DNA from: Nocardioides sp. | GTDB taxonomy: Bacteria > Actinomycetota > Actinomycetes > Propionibacteriales > Nocardioidaceae | Assembly: GCA_025965275.1 (NCBI GenBank) | Contig: JAOPXG010000264.1 | Span: forward strand, 1 to 34,585 | Reading direction: 5' to 3' | DNA: 34,585 nucleotides | Part shown: one piece after another, positions 20,341-27,981 of the stretch | How the letters are laid out: every line of letters starts with the position of its first letter | Position numbering within the stretch: the stretch's first letter is position 1 | Notes under the pieces: generated by a model | Told to the model about the DNA's origin: nothing | Seen by the model: only the letters and a program-made list of their open reading frames with translations | The model's database searches: none | Translations under genes and position numbers: made by a program

Positions 20341-21126
20341 ATGAATGCAGCACCACGATCCGAACCGGTGACCTTCGACTTCACCGGACGACGGGTCTGG
20401 GTCACCGGCGCCAGCCGGGGACTGGGCCGGGCCATGGCCCTGGGCTTCGCCGCGGCGGGTGCCGACGTCGCCCTCACGGCCCGGACCGCGGACGCCGTGC
20501 AATCGGTGTCCGCCGAGGCCGAGGCGCTGGGCGCCAAGACGCTGGTGCTGCCGGCGTCGGTCTCCGACCCGGCCGCGGTCACCGGTGCGGTCGCCGACAT
20601 CGCCGCCGCGTGGGGAGGCCTGGACGTCCTGGTCAACTGCGCCGGGGTGAGCCCGACGTTCAAGCGCGCCGAGCTCGTGGAGGACGAGGAGTGGCGGCAC
20701 GTGCTCGACGTGAACGTCACCGGCTCCTTCATCTGCGCGCGCGAGGCCGGCCGGCTGATGCTCGACGCCGGGAGCGGCGCCATCGTCAACGTGTCGAGCA
20801 TCCACGGCCAGGTCGGCATGGAGCGGATGGCGGCCTACAGTGCGAGCAAGGGTGCGGTCGACGCGCTGACCCGCACGCTCGCGCTGGAGTGGGCCGGCCG
20901 TGGGGTCCGGGTCAACACGCTGTCGCCCGGCTACTTCGAGACCGACATGACCGAGGCCCTGCGCGGCCACAAGAAGTGGCGGGGCCACCTGCTCTCGCGG
21001 ATCCCGCTCGGTCGCTTCGGCGTCCCTGAGGAGCTGGTCTCCGCCGCGCTCTTCCTGTCGTCGGACGCCTCCGGTTTCATCACCGGGTCGAACCTCGTCG
21101 TGGACGGTGGCTGGACCGCGGCATGA
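20341..21126 (+). CDS. SDR family oxidoreductase 2
   Basis: VWVTGASRGLGRAMALGF; NCAGVSPTF; YSASKGAVDALTRT; LSPGYFETDM. Confidence 0.95.
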   Translation: MNAAPRSEPVTFDFTGRRVWVTGASRGLGRAMALGFAAAGADVALTARTADAVQSVSAEAEALGAKTLVLPASVSDPAAVTGAVADIAAAWGGLDVLVNCAGVSPTFKRAELVEDEEWRHVLDVNVTGSFICAREAGRLMLDAGSGAIVNVSSIHGQVGMERMAAYSASKGAVDALTRTLALEWAGRGVRVNTLSPGYFETDMTEALRGHKKWRGHLLSRIPLGRFGVPEELVSAALFLSSDASGFITGSNLVVDGGWTAA

Positions 21127-21797
21127 CCGGTGACCAGGCGGACATCTGGGAGTCGCTCTACACGACGCGCGCGATGCGGCGGATGCGACCGGACCCCGTG
21201 CCGATCGACGTGCAGGCGCGGATCCTGGACGCGGCGATCCGCGCCCCCAGCGGCGGGGACAGCCAGCCGTGGCGGTTCCTGTTGGTCGACGACGCCGACG
21301 TGAAGGCCCGGCTGGCGGCGCCGTACCGCGAGTCGATCGCCCTGCTGTGGCGCGGCCACTACGCCGACCAGGTCGCCGCGGCCGCGGCCGACCCGGAGGC
21401 ACCGGCGTCGCAACGCTTCCTCAAGCTGCAGTCGAGCGTGCAGTACCTCGCCGACCACTTCGAGGAGGTACCGCTGCTGCTCTTCGCCTTCTCGCGCAAC
21501 GATCGCGACGGCGGCTCCATCTTCCCGGCCGTGTGGAGCGCGATGCTCGCCGCCCGGGCCCAGGGCGTGGGCAGCGCGCTCACCAACGTGCTCGACATCT
21601 TCCGTCCCGACACCACCCGCGCCGTCCTCGGCGTGCCGCCCGACCGCGGTTGGCAGCTCAAGGCCACCGTGGCGATGGGCTACCCGAAGGGCCGCTGGGG
21701 GGTCGCCGCACGGCAGCCCGCGCACGCCGTCACCTACCGCAACACCTGGGGCGCGGACGCCGGCTTCACCGTCGACCAGCCGCTGTGGTCGCCATGA
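21123..21797 (+). CDS. Nitroreductase family FMN oxidoreductase
   Basis: ATGA overlap; TTRAMRRMRPDPVP and RAPSGGDSQPWRFLLV. Confidence 0.9.
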   Translation: MTGDQADIWESLYTTRAMRRMRPDPVPIDVQARILDAAIRAPSGGDSQPWRFLLVDDADVKARLAAPYRESIALLWRGHYADQVAAAAADPEAPASQRFLKLQSSVQYLADHFEEVPLLLFAFSRNDRDGGSIFPAVWSAMLAARAQGVGSALTNVLDIFRPDTTRAVLGVPPDRGWQLKATVAMGYPKGRWGVAARQPAHAVTYRNTWGADAGFTVDQPLWSP

Positions 21798-22579
21798 TGC
21801 CGATCGCGGCGCCGCTCTACCCGCCGCCGCCCTACGAGTTCCGTGCCGCTCGCCAGACCTGGGTCGTCTACGAGGCCGAGCCGTCGCAGATCGCGCCACT
21901 GCTGCCGGACGGCGTGCGGATCGACGGCGACCCGGCGATCTGCGCTGCCTGGGCCTGTCACTACCCGGCATCGAGCTTCGGTCCCTATCTCGAGGCGTAC
22001 GTCGTCGTGCGGGTCGAGGTGGCGGGGGAGCGGTTCTGGTACCAGCCGGTGATCGTGACCGACGCCGAGGCGCCGATGGCCGCGGGCCGCGAGGTGTGGG
22101 GCTACGGCAAGAAGCTCGCGCACATCACCTGGTCGGACCGGGGCTCCGGCGGGCCGGGCACCGAGCAGCTCGTGATGACCGTGGAGCGGCCGCGCGGGGT
22201 GCGCCTGATGACGCTGTCGATGCTGCCCGATCGGATGGTCGACGGGCCCGAGCTGATGTCGTCGGAGGCCGCCGAGCCGCTGCCGACCCTGAGCCACCGG
22301 GTGATCCCGGCCTCGGAGGCCGGAGCTCCGCCGCTGGTCGACGAGCTGGTCGCGGTCGACGTGCGCCCCCGGTCGCACCGCGGCGCCGACGGCCGGCTGG
22401 AGCTCTGGCGCGGCCGGGGCGCCGTCGAGCTGGGCTCGGGGAGCGCAGCCGACCCGTGGCACGTCTTCCGGCCCACCCGGGTGCTCGACGCGTTCAGTGC
22501 GTGCACCGACTTCGTGCTTCCCCAGGGTCGCGTGGTGCCCCGGGGCCCGACCACCACTGCACCAGCACCCGAGGAGTGA
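21794..22579 (+). CDS. Acetoacetate decarboxylase-family protein 1
   Basis: YPPPPYEFRAARQTWVVYEAEPSQIAPLLPDGV; REVWGYGKKLAHI Lys-Lys motif. Confidence 0.85.
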   Translation: MMPIAAPLYPPPPYEFRAARQTWVVYEAEPSQIAPLLPDGVRIDGDPAICAAWACHYPASSFGPYLEAYVVVRVEVAGERFWYQPVIVTDAEAPMAAGREVWGYGKKLAHITWSDRGSGGPGTEQLVMTVERPRGVRLMTLSMLPDRMVDGPELMSSEAAEPLPTLSHRVIPASEAGAPPLVDELVAVDVRPRSHRGADGRLELWRGRGAVELGSGSAADPWHVFRPTRVLDAFSACTDFVLPQGRVVPRGPTTTAPAPEE

Positions 22580-23379
22580 TGAGCATGGGCTTCCGTCGTA
22601 CCCCCGCCGAGATCGCCGAGATCCAGCAGACCCTGTCCGACGTCGAGTTCGTGGGCGGGGAGTCGCTCAGCGTCGACTTCCTGACCCGGCCCGAGATCGT
22701 CCGGGCGATCCTGCCGACCGAGCTCGAGCCCGGCGACCGGCCCCGGGTCACCGCCCAGGTGAGCCGCTGGCGCAGCAACTGCGTGGGCGACTTCGACGCC
22801 TCCGCGATCTACGTGAGCGCTCGCTACGGCGACGTGGCCGGTGACTACGTCCTCACCATGTTCATGGACACCGACGTGCCGATGCTCTTCGGCCGCGACC
22901 TGTACGGCGAGCCCAAGAAGATCGGTGCCTCGAAGATCTACCGCAACGACGGGCACATGTCCGGCCACCTCGAGCGCGGCGGCACCCGCCTGATCGAGAT
23001 CGAGGCGGAGCTCGACGAGGACAGCGGCCCGACGTCGGTGCTCGGCCGCAACTTCAACGTGAAGTACGAGCTCGCCCCCGACGGCAGCGCCCTCGTCGGC
23101 AGCCCCACGCTCACGATGGCGGAGTTCGACCAGGCCATCACGGTGCGCCGCAAGGCGCGGGCGACCCTGCGCCTGGGCAGCACGGTGCACGACCCGCTCG
23201 GTGACCTCGAGATCGTCGACGTCCTCGGGGCCGTGTACGTCGAGACGGGCATGAAGGCCAGCTGCGTGCCGGTGGCGCCGCTCGACGCCGACGCGTTCCT
23301 GCCGCTCGCCCTCGGACGCTCCGACTACTGGCCGGCCCTGGTCACCGCGCGCCTGCCCGAGCCGGCCGCGGCCCGCTGA
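22579..23379 (+). CDS. Acetoacetate decarboxylase-family protein 2
   Basis: TGATG overlap with the previous gene; FLTRPEIVRAILPTELEPGD; FGRDLYGEPKKIGASKIYR Lys-Lys motif. Confidence 0.85.
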   Translation: MSMGFRRTPAEIAEIQQTLSDVEFVGGESLSVDFLTRPEIVRAILPTELEPGDRPRVTAQVSRWRSNCVGDFDASAIYVSARYGDVAGDYVLTMFMDTDVPMLFGRDLYGEPKKIGASKIYRNDGHMSGHLERGGTRLIEIEAELDEDSGPTSVLGRNFNVKYELAPDGSALVGSPTLTMAEFDQAITVRRKARATLRLGSTVHDPLGDLEIVDVLGAVYVETGMKASCVPVAPLDADAFLPLALGRSDYWPALVTARLPEPAAAR

Positions 23380-23411
23380 CCGACCCCTCACCCCCCAGAG
23401 AAGAGAGACAC

Positions 23412-24617
23412 ATGGACTTCGCGCTGTCAGCGCAGGCAGAGGACCACTGCACCCGGATGTGGGACTTCATGCGAGAGGAGGTGTTCCCGGCCGAGAAGGA
23501 GTGGGCGGAGCACCTCCGCACCCACGGCGAGCACACGCACCCCCCGGTGATGGAACGGCTCAAGGCATCGGCGCGCGAGCGTGGTCTGTGGAACCTCTTC
23601 CTGCCGAAGCTCGCCGGGCTGAGCAACGTCGAGTACGCCGCGATCGCCGAGATCTCGGGGTGGTCGCCGGTGATCGCGCCCGAGGCCATCAACTGTCAGG
23701 CGCCCGACACCGGCAACATGGAGACGCTCGAGCTGTTCGCGACCCCGGAGCAGCGCGAGCAGTGGCTGGAGCCGCTGCTCGCCGGGGAGATCCGCTCGGC
23801 GTTCGCGATGACCGAGCCCGACGTCGCGTCCTCCGACGCCACCAACATCGAGACCCGGATCGTGCGTGACGGGGACGAGTACGTCCTCAACGGCCGCAAG
23901 TGGTGGATCACCGGCGTCGCCGACGAGCGTTGCCGGCTGCTGATCGTGATGGGCAAGACCGACCCCGGCGCCGAGCCGCACCGGCAGCAGTCGATGCTGC
24001 TCGTCCCGATCGACACCCCCGGGGTCGAGGTGGTCCGGCACCTGCCGATCTTCGGCTACCAGGACCAGCACGGCCACTCCGAGCTGGTGTTCCGCGATGT
24101 GCGGGTGCCGGTCTCGAACCTGCTCGCGGGCGAGGGCGACGGGTTCACCATCGCCCAGGCCCGCCTCGGCCCGGGTCGCATCCACCACGCCATGCGTGCG
24201 ATCGGCATGGCGGAGCGCGCGCTCGCCCTGATGGTCGACCGGGCCAAGTCGCGGGTCGCGTTCGGTCAGCACCTCTCGGAGCAGGGCGTGGTGCGCGACC
24301 TGATCGCGCAGTCCCGGATCGAGATCGACCAGGCTCGGCTGTACGTCTACAAGACCGCTTGGCTGATCGACCAGTACGGCGCCAAGGGCGCCCGCACCGA
24401 GATCGCCGGCATCAAGGTCGCCGCACCGGCGATGGCGACGCAGGTGATCGACCGGGCGATCGAGGTCTTCGGGGGCATGGGCGTCAGCGACGACGTCCCG
24501 CTCGCCTACTTCTACGCGTGGGCGCGCGTGCTGCGCATCGTCGACGGGCCGGACGCGGTGCACCGCCGCTCCATCGCCCGCGACGAGCTGCGCCGAGTCC
24601 CGCCGTACGTCGGCTGA
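23412..24617 (+). CDS. Acyl-CoA dehydrogenase (ACAD10/11-like)
   Basis: SAFAMTEPDVASSDATNIET; NGRKWWITG; RVAFGQHLSEQGVV; EVFGGMGVSDDVPLAYFYAWARVLRIVDGPDAVHRRSIA. Confidence 0.95.
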   Translation: MDFALSAQAEDHCTRMWDFMREEVFPAEKEWAEHLRTHGEHTHPPVMERLKASARERGLWNLFLPKLAGLSNVEYAAIAEISGWSPVIAPEAINCQAPDTGNMETLELFATPEQREQWLEPLLAGEIRSAFAMTEPDVASSDATNIETRIVRDGDEYVLNGRKWWITGVADERCRLLIVMGKTDPGAEPHRQQSMLLVPIDTPGVEVVRHLPIFGYQDQHGHSELVFRDVRVPVSNLLAGEGDGFTIAQARLGPGRIHHAMRAIGMAERALALMVDRAKSRVAFGQHLSEQGVVRDLIAQSRIEIDQARLYVYKTAWLIDQYGAKGARTEIAGIKVAAPAMATQVIDRAIEVFGGMGVSDDVPLAYFYAWARVLRIVDGPDAVHRRSIARDELRRVPPYVG

Positions 24618-24621
24618 CCGG

Positions 24622-25980
24622 ATGACCGACGACGCCCGCCGCGTCCCCTTGCTGATGGGGCTGCTCTTCGGCCTCACGGGACTCGGCTCGGCGTCGGCGG
24701 CGATCGTGCTGCCCGTGCTCGGCCGCGACCTCGGGATCGACGTCGGGCACGCCAGCTGGACGATCAGCCTGTACGCGCTGATGCTCGCCGTCGCGACCCC
24801 GGTCTACGGCCGGGTCTCCGACCTGGTCGGGATCCGGCTGCCGCTGCTGGTGGGCGTCTGCCTGATGTCGCTCGGCGCCCTGCTCGCGGCAGCGGCCCCG
24901 ACGTACGGCGTGCTCCTCGGGGCGCGGGTGCTGCAGGGCGCCGGAGCCGCAGCGATCCCGACGCTCGCGGTCGCCGCCGTCACCCACCGGTACGACGGCG
25001 TCGTGCGCGCCGTCGCGCTCGGTCGGCTGGCCGGGGTGACCGCCGCGCTCAGCAGCATCGGACCGCTGGTGGGCGGCGTCGTCGCGGACGCGTTCGGGTG
25101 GCGCACGGTGCTGGCGCTGCCGGTGCTGGGCCTGCTGGTGCTGCCGTTCGTGTGGCGAGCCCTGACGTCCGAGGGCACCGGTGCGACCCTCGACATCCTC
25201 GGCGCGGTCCTCGTCGGCGCGACGGCGGCCGGGCTGGTGCTCCTGGTGCAGTCGCCGTCGACGGGCGTGGGCGTCGCGCTCGCCGGCCTGGTCCTGCTGG
25301 TGGCCGGCGTCCCTGTCGTCGCGCTGCACGTGCGCCGACGTCCGCACGGCTTCCTCCCTCGCTCGGTCGCGGGCAATGCCACGGTCGTCCGCAGCGCGGT
25401 CGCGGCGGCGACGGTGCCGAGCGCCTGGTTCGGCCTGCTGATCGCGGTGCCCGCCGTCCTGGTGGGGGACGGCTGGCGGACCTGGCAGGTCGGGCTGCTG
25501 CTCGTGCCACCTGCGGTGCTGTCCCTGGTGGCACCGCGCTACGCCGGACGGCTGCTCGACCACCTCGGACCAGCCCGCACGCTCGCCGTCGCCGCGGCCC
25601 TGGCCGGCTTCGCCCTGCTGCTCGCCTCCGTCTCGACTGCCTATGTCGCACCGGTCCCGATCGTCGTCGCCGTCGCCTGCGTGACCACGGCCTACGGGCT
25701 CGGCCAGCCGGCGATGACGGCCGCCGTCGCCGGGGCCGTGCCCGTCGCGGTCCGGGGCGCCGCCCTCGGCATCGCGACCCTGGTCTTCATGGTCGGTGCC
25801 TCCGTCGGATCCGCCGCCGTCGGGGGCATCGGGGACGCGATCGGGATCCCCGGCGCGCTCGCCGTGCTCGCGGGGCTGCCCGCGCTCGCCCTCCTCATCC
25901 TCCTGCCCAGCCTGTCGTCCCACCCCGGAAGGAACCCTGTCGTGACCGATCTCGACCCGCACGAGGTGCCCGGTGGCTGA
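24622..25980 (+). CDS. MFS transporter
   Basis: Many hydrophobic TM segments; ATPVYGRVSDLVGIRLPLLVGV (MFS motif A) and ARVLQGAGAAAIPTLA. Confidence 0.92.
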   Translation: MTDDARRVPLLMGLLFGLTGLGSASAAIVLPVLGRDLGIDVGHASWTISLYALMLAVATPVYGRVSDLVGIRLPLLVGVCLMSLGALLAAAAPTYGVLLGARVLQGAGAAAIPTLAVAAVTHRYDGVVRAVALGRLAGVTAALSSIGPLVGGVVADAFGWRTVLALPVLGLLVLPFVWRALTSEGTGATLDILGAVLVGATAAGLVLLVQSPSTGVGVALAGLVLLVAGVPVVALHVRRRPHGFLPRSVAGNATVVRSAVAAATVPSAWFGLLIAVPAVLVGDGWRTWQVGLLLVPPAVLSLVAPRYAGRLLDHLGPARTLAVAAALAGFALLLASVSTAYVAPVPIVVAVACVTTAYGLGQPAMTAAVAGAVPVAVRGAALGIATLVFMVGASVGSAAVGGIGDAIGIPGALAVLAGLPALALLILLPSLSSHPGRNPVVTDLDPHEVPGG

Positions 25981-26995
25981 GCTCACCACGACCGAGCTGG
26001 ACGCCGTCGCCCAGGTGCTCGCGGACGCGGGCGCCGAGGTCGTCGGCCCGCTCGACGCCACGCTCATCGCGGGCGGCCGTTCCAACCTCACCTTCCGGCT
26101 GAGCGACGGCGTGACGCGCTGGGTGCTCCGCACCCCGCCGCGGGCCGGTCGGACCCCGTCGGCGCACGACGTGGCCCGGGAGTACCGGGTCACCAGGGCC
26201 CTGGGTGCCGCCGGTGTCCCGGTGCCGGCGGCCGTCGCCCTCTGCGAGGACGAGAGCGTCCTCGGCGGGCCGTTCACGGTCGCCGGCTTCGTGGACGGCG
26301 TCACGGTCCAGACCCGCGTGGACCTCGACCGGCTCGACGACGCGACCGTCGACAGCTGCGTCGACGGGCTCGTCGAGACGCTGGCCAGGCTGCACGCCGT
26401 CGACCACGTCGCGGCCGGGCTCGAGCGCTTCGGGCGTCCCGACGGCTACTCCGAGCGCCAGCTCCGGCGCTGGTCCTCGCAGTGGGAGATCGTCGGCGCA
26501 CCGGCGCTGACCGGCCTCGCGACCGAGACGGCGGGCCTCCTCGGTGCTGCGTTGCCCGAGCAGCGCGCGGTCGGCATCGTGCACGGCGACTACCGCATCG
26601 ACAACACCATCCTGCGCCTCGACGCTCCGGTCCAGGTGGCCGCAGTCGTCGACTGGGAGCTCTCGACGGTCGGCGACCCGGTGGCCGACGTCGCTCTCAT
26701 GTGCGTCTATCGCCACCCGGCACTCGACCTGGTCCTCGGCTCACCCAGCGCGTGGACGAGCGGCCGGCTGCCGGCGCCGACGGAGCTGGCGGCGCGGTAC
26801 GAGGCGGCCGGCGGCGTCGAGCTGGCGGCCTGGGACTTCCACCTCGCGCTCGGCTACTTCAAGCTCGCCGTCATCGCCGCCGGGATCGACCACCGGCACC
26901 GGGCCGGCGCGACGCACGGCGAGGGCTTCGACACGGCCGGCGACGCCGTGGCGCCCCTCCTCGAGGCCGCCCGCGAGACCGCCCGCAGCCTCTGA
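25973..26995 (+). CDS. Phosphotransferase family protein (APH fold, ACAD10/11- or LvaA-like)
   Basis: IVHGDYRIDNTIL (HGDxxxxN) and VVDWELSTVGDPVADVALM; LIAGGRSNLTFRL; GTG start overlapping the MFS end. Confidence 0.92.
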   Translation: MAELTTTELDAVAQVLADAGAEVVGPLDATLIAGGRSNLTFRLSDGVTRWVLRTPPRAGRTPSAHDVAREYRVTRALGAAGVPVPAAVALCEDESVLGGPFTVAGFVDGVTVQTRVDLDRLDDATVDSCVDGLVETLARLHAVDHVAAGLERFGRPDGYSERQLRRWSSQWEIVGAPALTGLATETAGLLGAALPEQRAVGIVHGDYRIDNTILRLDAPVQVAAVVDWELSTVGDPVADVALMCVYRHPALDLVLGSPSAWTSGRLPAPTELAARYEAAGGVELAAWDFHLALGYFKLAVIAAGIDHRHRAGATHGEGFDTAGDAVAPLLEAARETARSL

Positions 26996-27098
26996 GCGAC
27001 GGCCCACCTTCCGTCCCCAGGCCGGCTCCGCCGCGGGAGTCTCCACAGGGCCGTGCCGGGCCGGCCCGGGGAACGCCGCCGCTGCCTAGCGTCGGCGC

Positions 27099-27980
27099 AT
27101 GCCGAACCGTCGCCCCAGCCCCGAGCACCAGGAAGCCGTCTCCCGACGGCTCGCACTGCTGAGCGCCGAGCTCGCCGCGACCCGACCGGAGCCGGACGCG
27201 TGGCCGTCCGAGCACACCCGGGTGCGACCGCTGCGGGTTGTCGACGACGAGGAGGACGCGCTCGTCGGGGCGGCGCCGGTGGTGCCGACGCCGGGGCGAC
27301 ATGCGTCCCGGCGAGGGCTCGCGGGCGCCGTGCCCGAGACGCTGCGCGGCCGGTTCGCGCTGGGGCCGGCCCACGTCGCGGTGGTCGCGGTCCTGGTCGC
27401 GGTCGGCCTCGCGGTGACGTGCTGGTGGGTGCTGCGGGGCGAACCCGACAGCCTGGAGGCGCCGACGATCAGCACCCCCTCGGCGGCCGGCTCGAAGGAG
27501 CCGCTCACCGACGCCTCGCCGGTGGCGGCTCCTGCCGCGGCCGCCACCGGCGGGTCGGTCACGGTCGACGTCGAGGGCAAGGTGCGGCGTCCGGGCATCG
27601 CGGTCCTCGACGCCGGAGACCGGGTCGTCGACGCGATCAAGGCGGCCGGAGGTGCCCGGCCCGGGGTCGACCTCGCCGGCCTGAACCTGGCCCGGGTGCT
27701 GGTCGACGGCGAGCAGATCCTGGTCGGCACGCCGGCCCCGACCGGGGTCGCGGCGTCGTCGGTGCCGACGCCGGGCGCGCCGGGTGGTCCGCTGGTCAAC
27801 CTCAACACCGCCTCGCAGACCGAGCTCGAGGCGCTGCCCGAGGTCGGCCCGGTCACCGCGCAGGCGATCCTCGCGTGGCGCGACGAGCACGGCGGCTTCA
27901 CCGCGGTCGACGAGCTGCTCGAGGTCGACGGCATCGGCGACGCGACCCTGGGGCAGCTCGCCCCCTACGTCACGGTGTGA
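27099..27980 (+). CDS. comEA: ComEA-like DNA-binding protein (SLBB + helix-hairpin-helix), single TM
   Basis: TM segment HVAVVAVLVAVGLAVTCWWVL; VDVEGKVRRPGIAVLDAGDRVVDAIKAAGG; VNLNTASQTELEALPEVGPVTAQAILAWR HhH. Confidence 0.93.
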   Translation: MPNRRPSPEHQEAVSRRLALLSAELAATRPEPDAWPSEHTRVRPLRVVDDEEDALVGAAPVVPTPGRHASRRGLAGAVPETLRGRFALGPAHVAVVAVLVAVGLAVTCWWVLRGEPDSLEAPTISTPSAAGSKEPLTDASPVAAPAAAATGGSVTVDVEGKVRRPGIAVLDAGDRVVDAIKAAGGARPGVDLAGLNLARVLVDGEQILVGTPAPTGVAASSVPTPGAPGGPLVNLNTASQTELEALPEVGPVTAQAILAWRDEHGGFTAVDELLEVDGIGDATLGQLAPYVTV

Positions 27981-27981
27981 G

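Noticed and set aside
27056-27069. 14-bp palindrome CCGGGCCGGCCCGG upstream of comEA
   Set aside because: Pure G/C palindromes of this length arise easily in this composition and it matches no operator found here.
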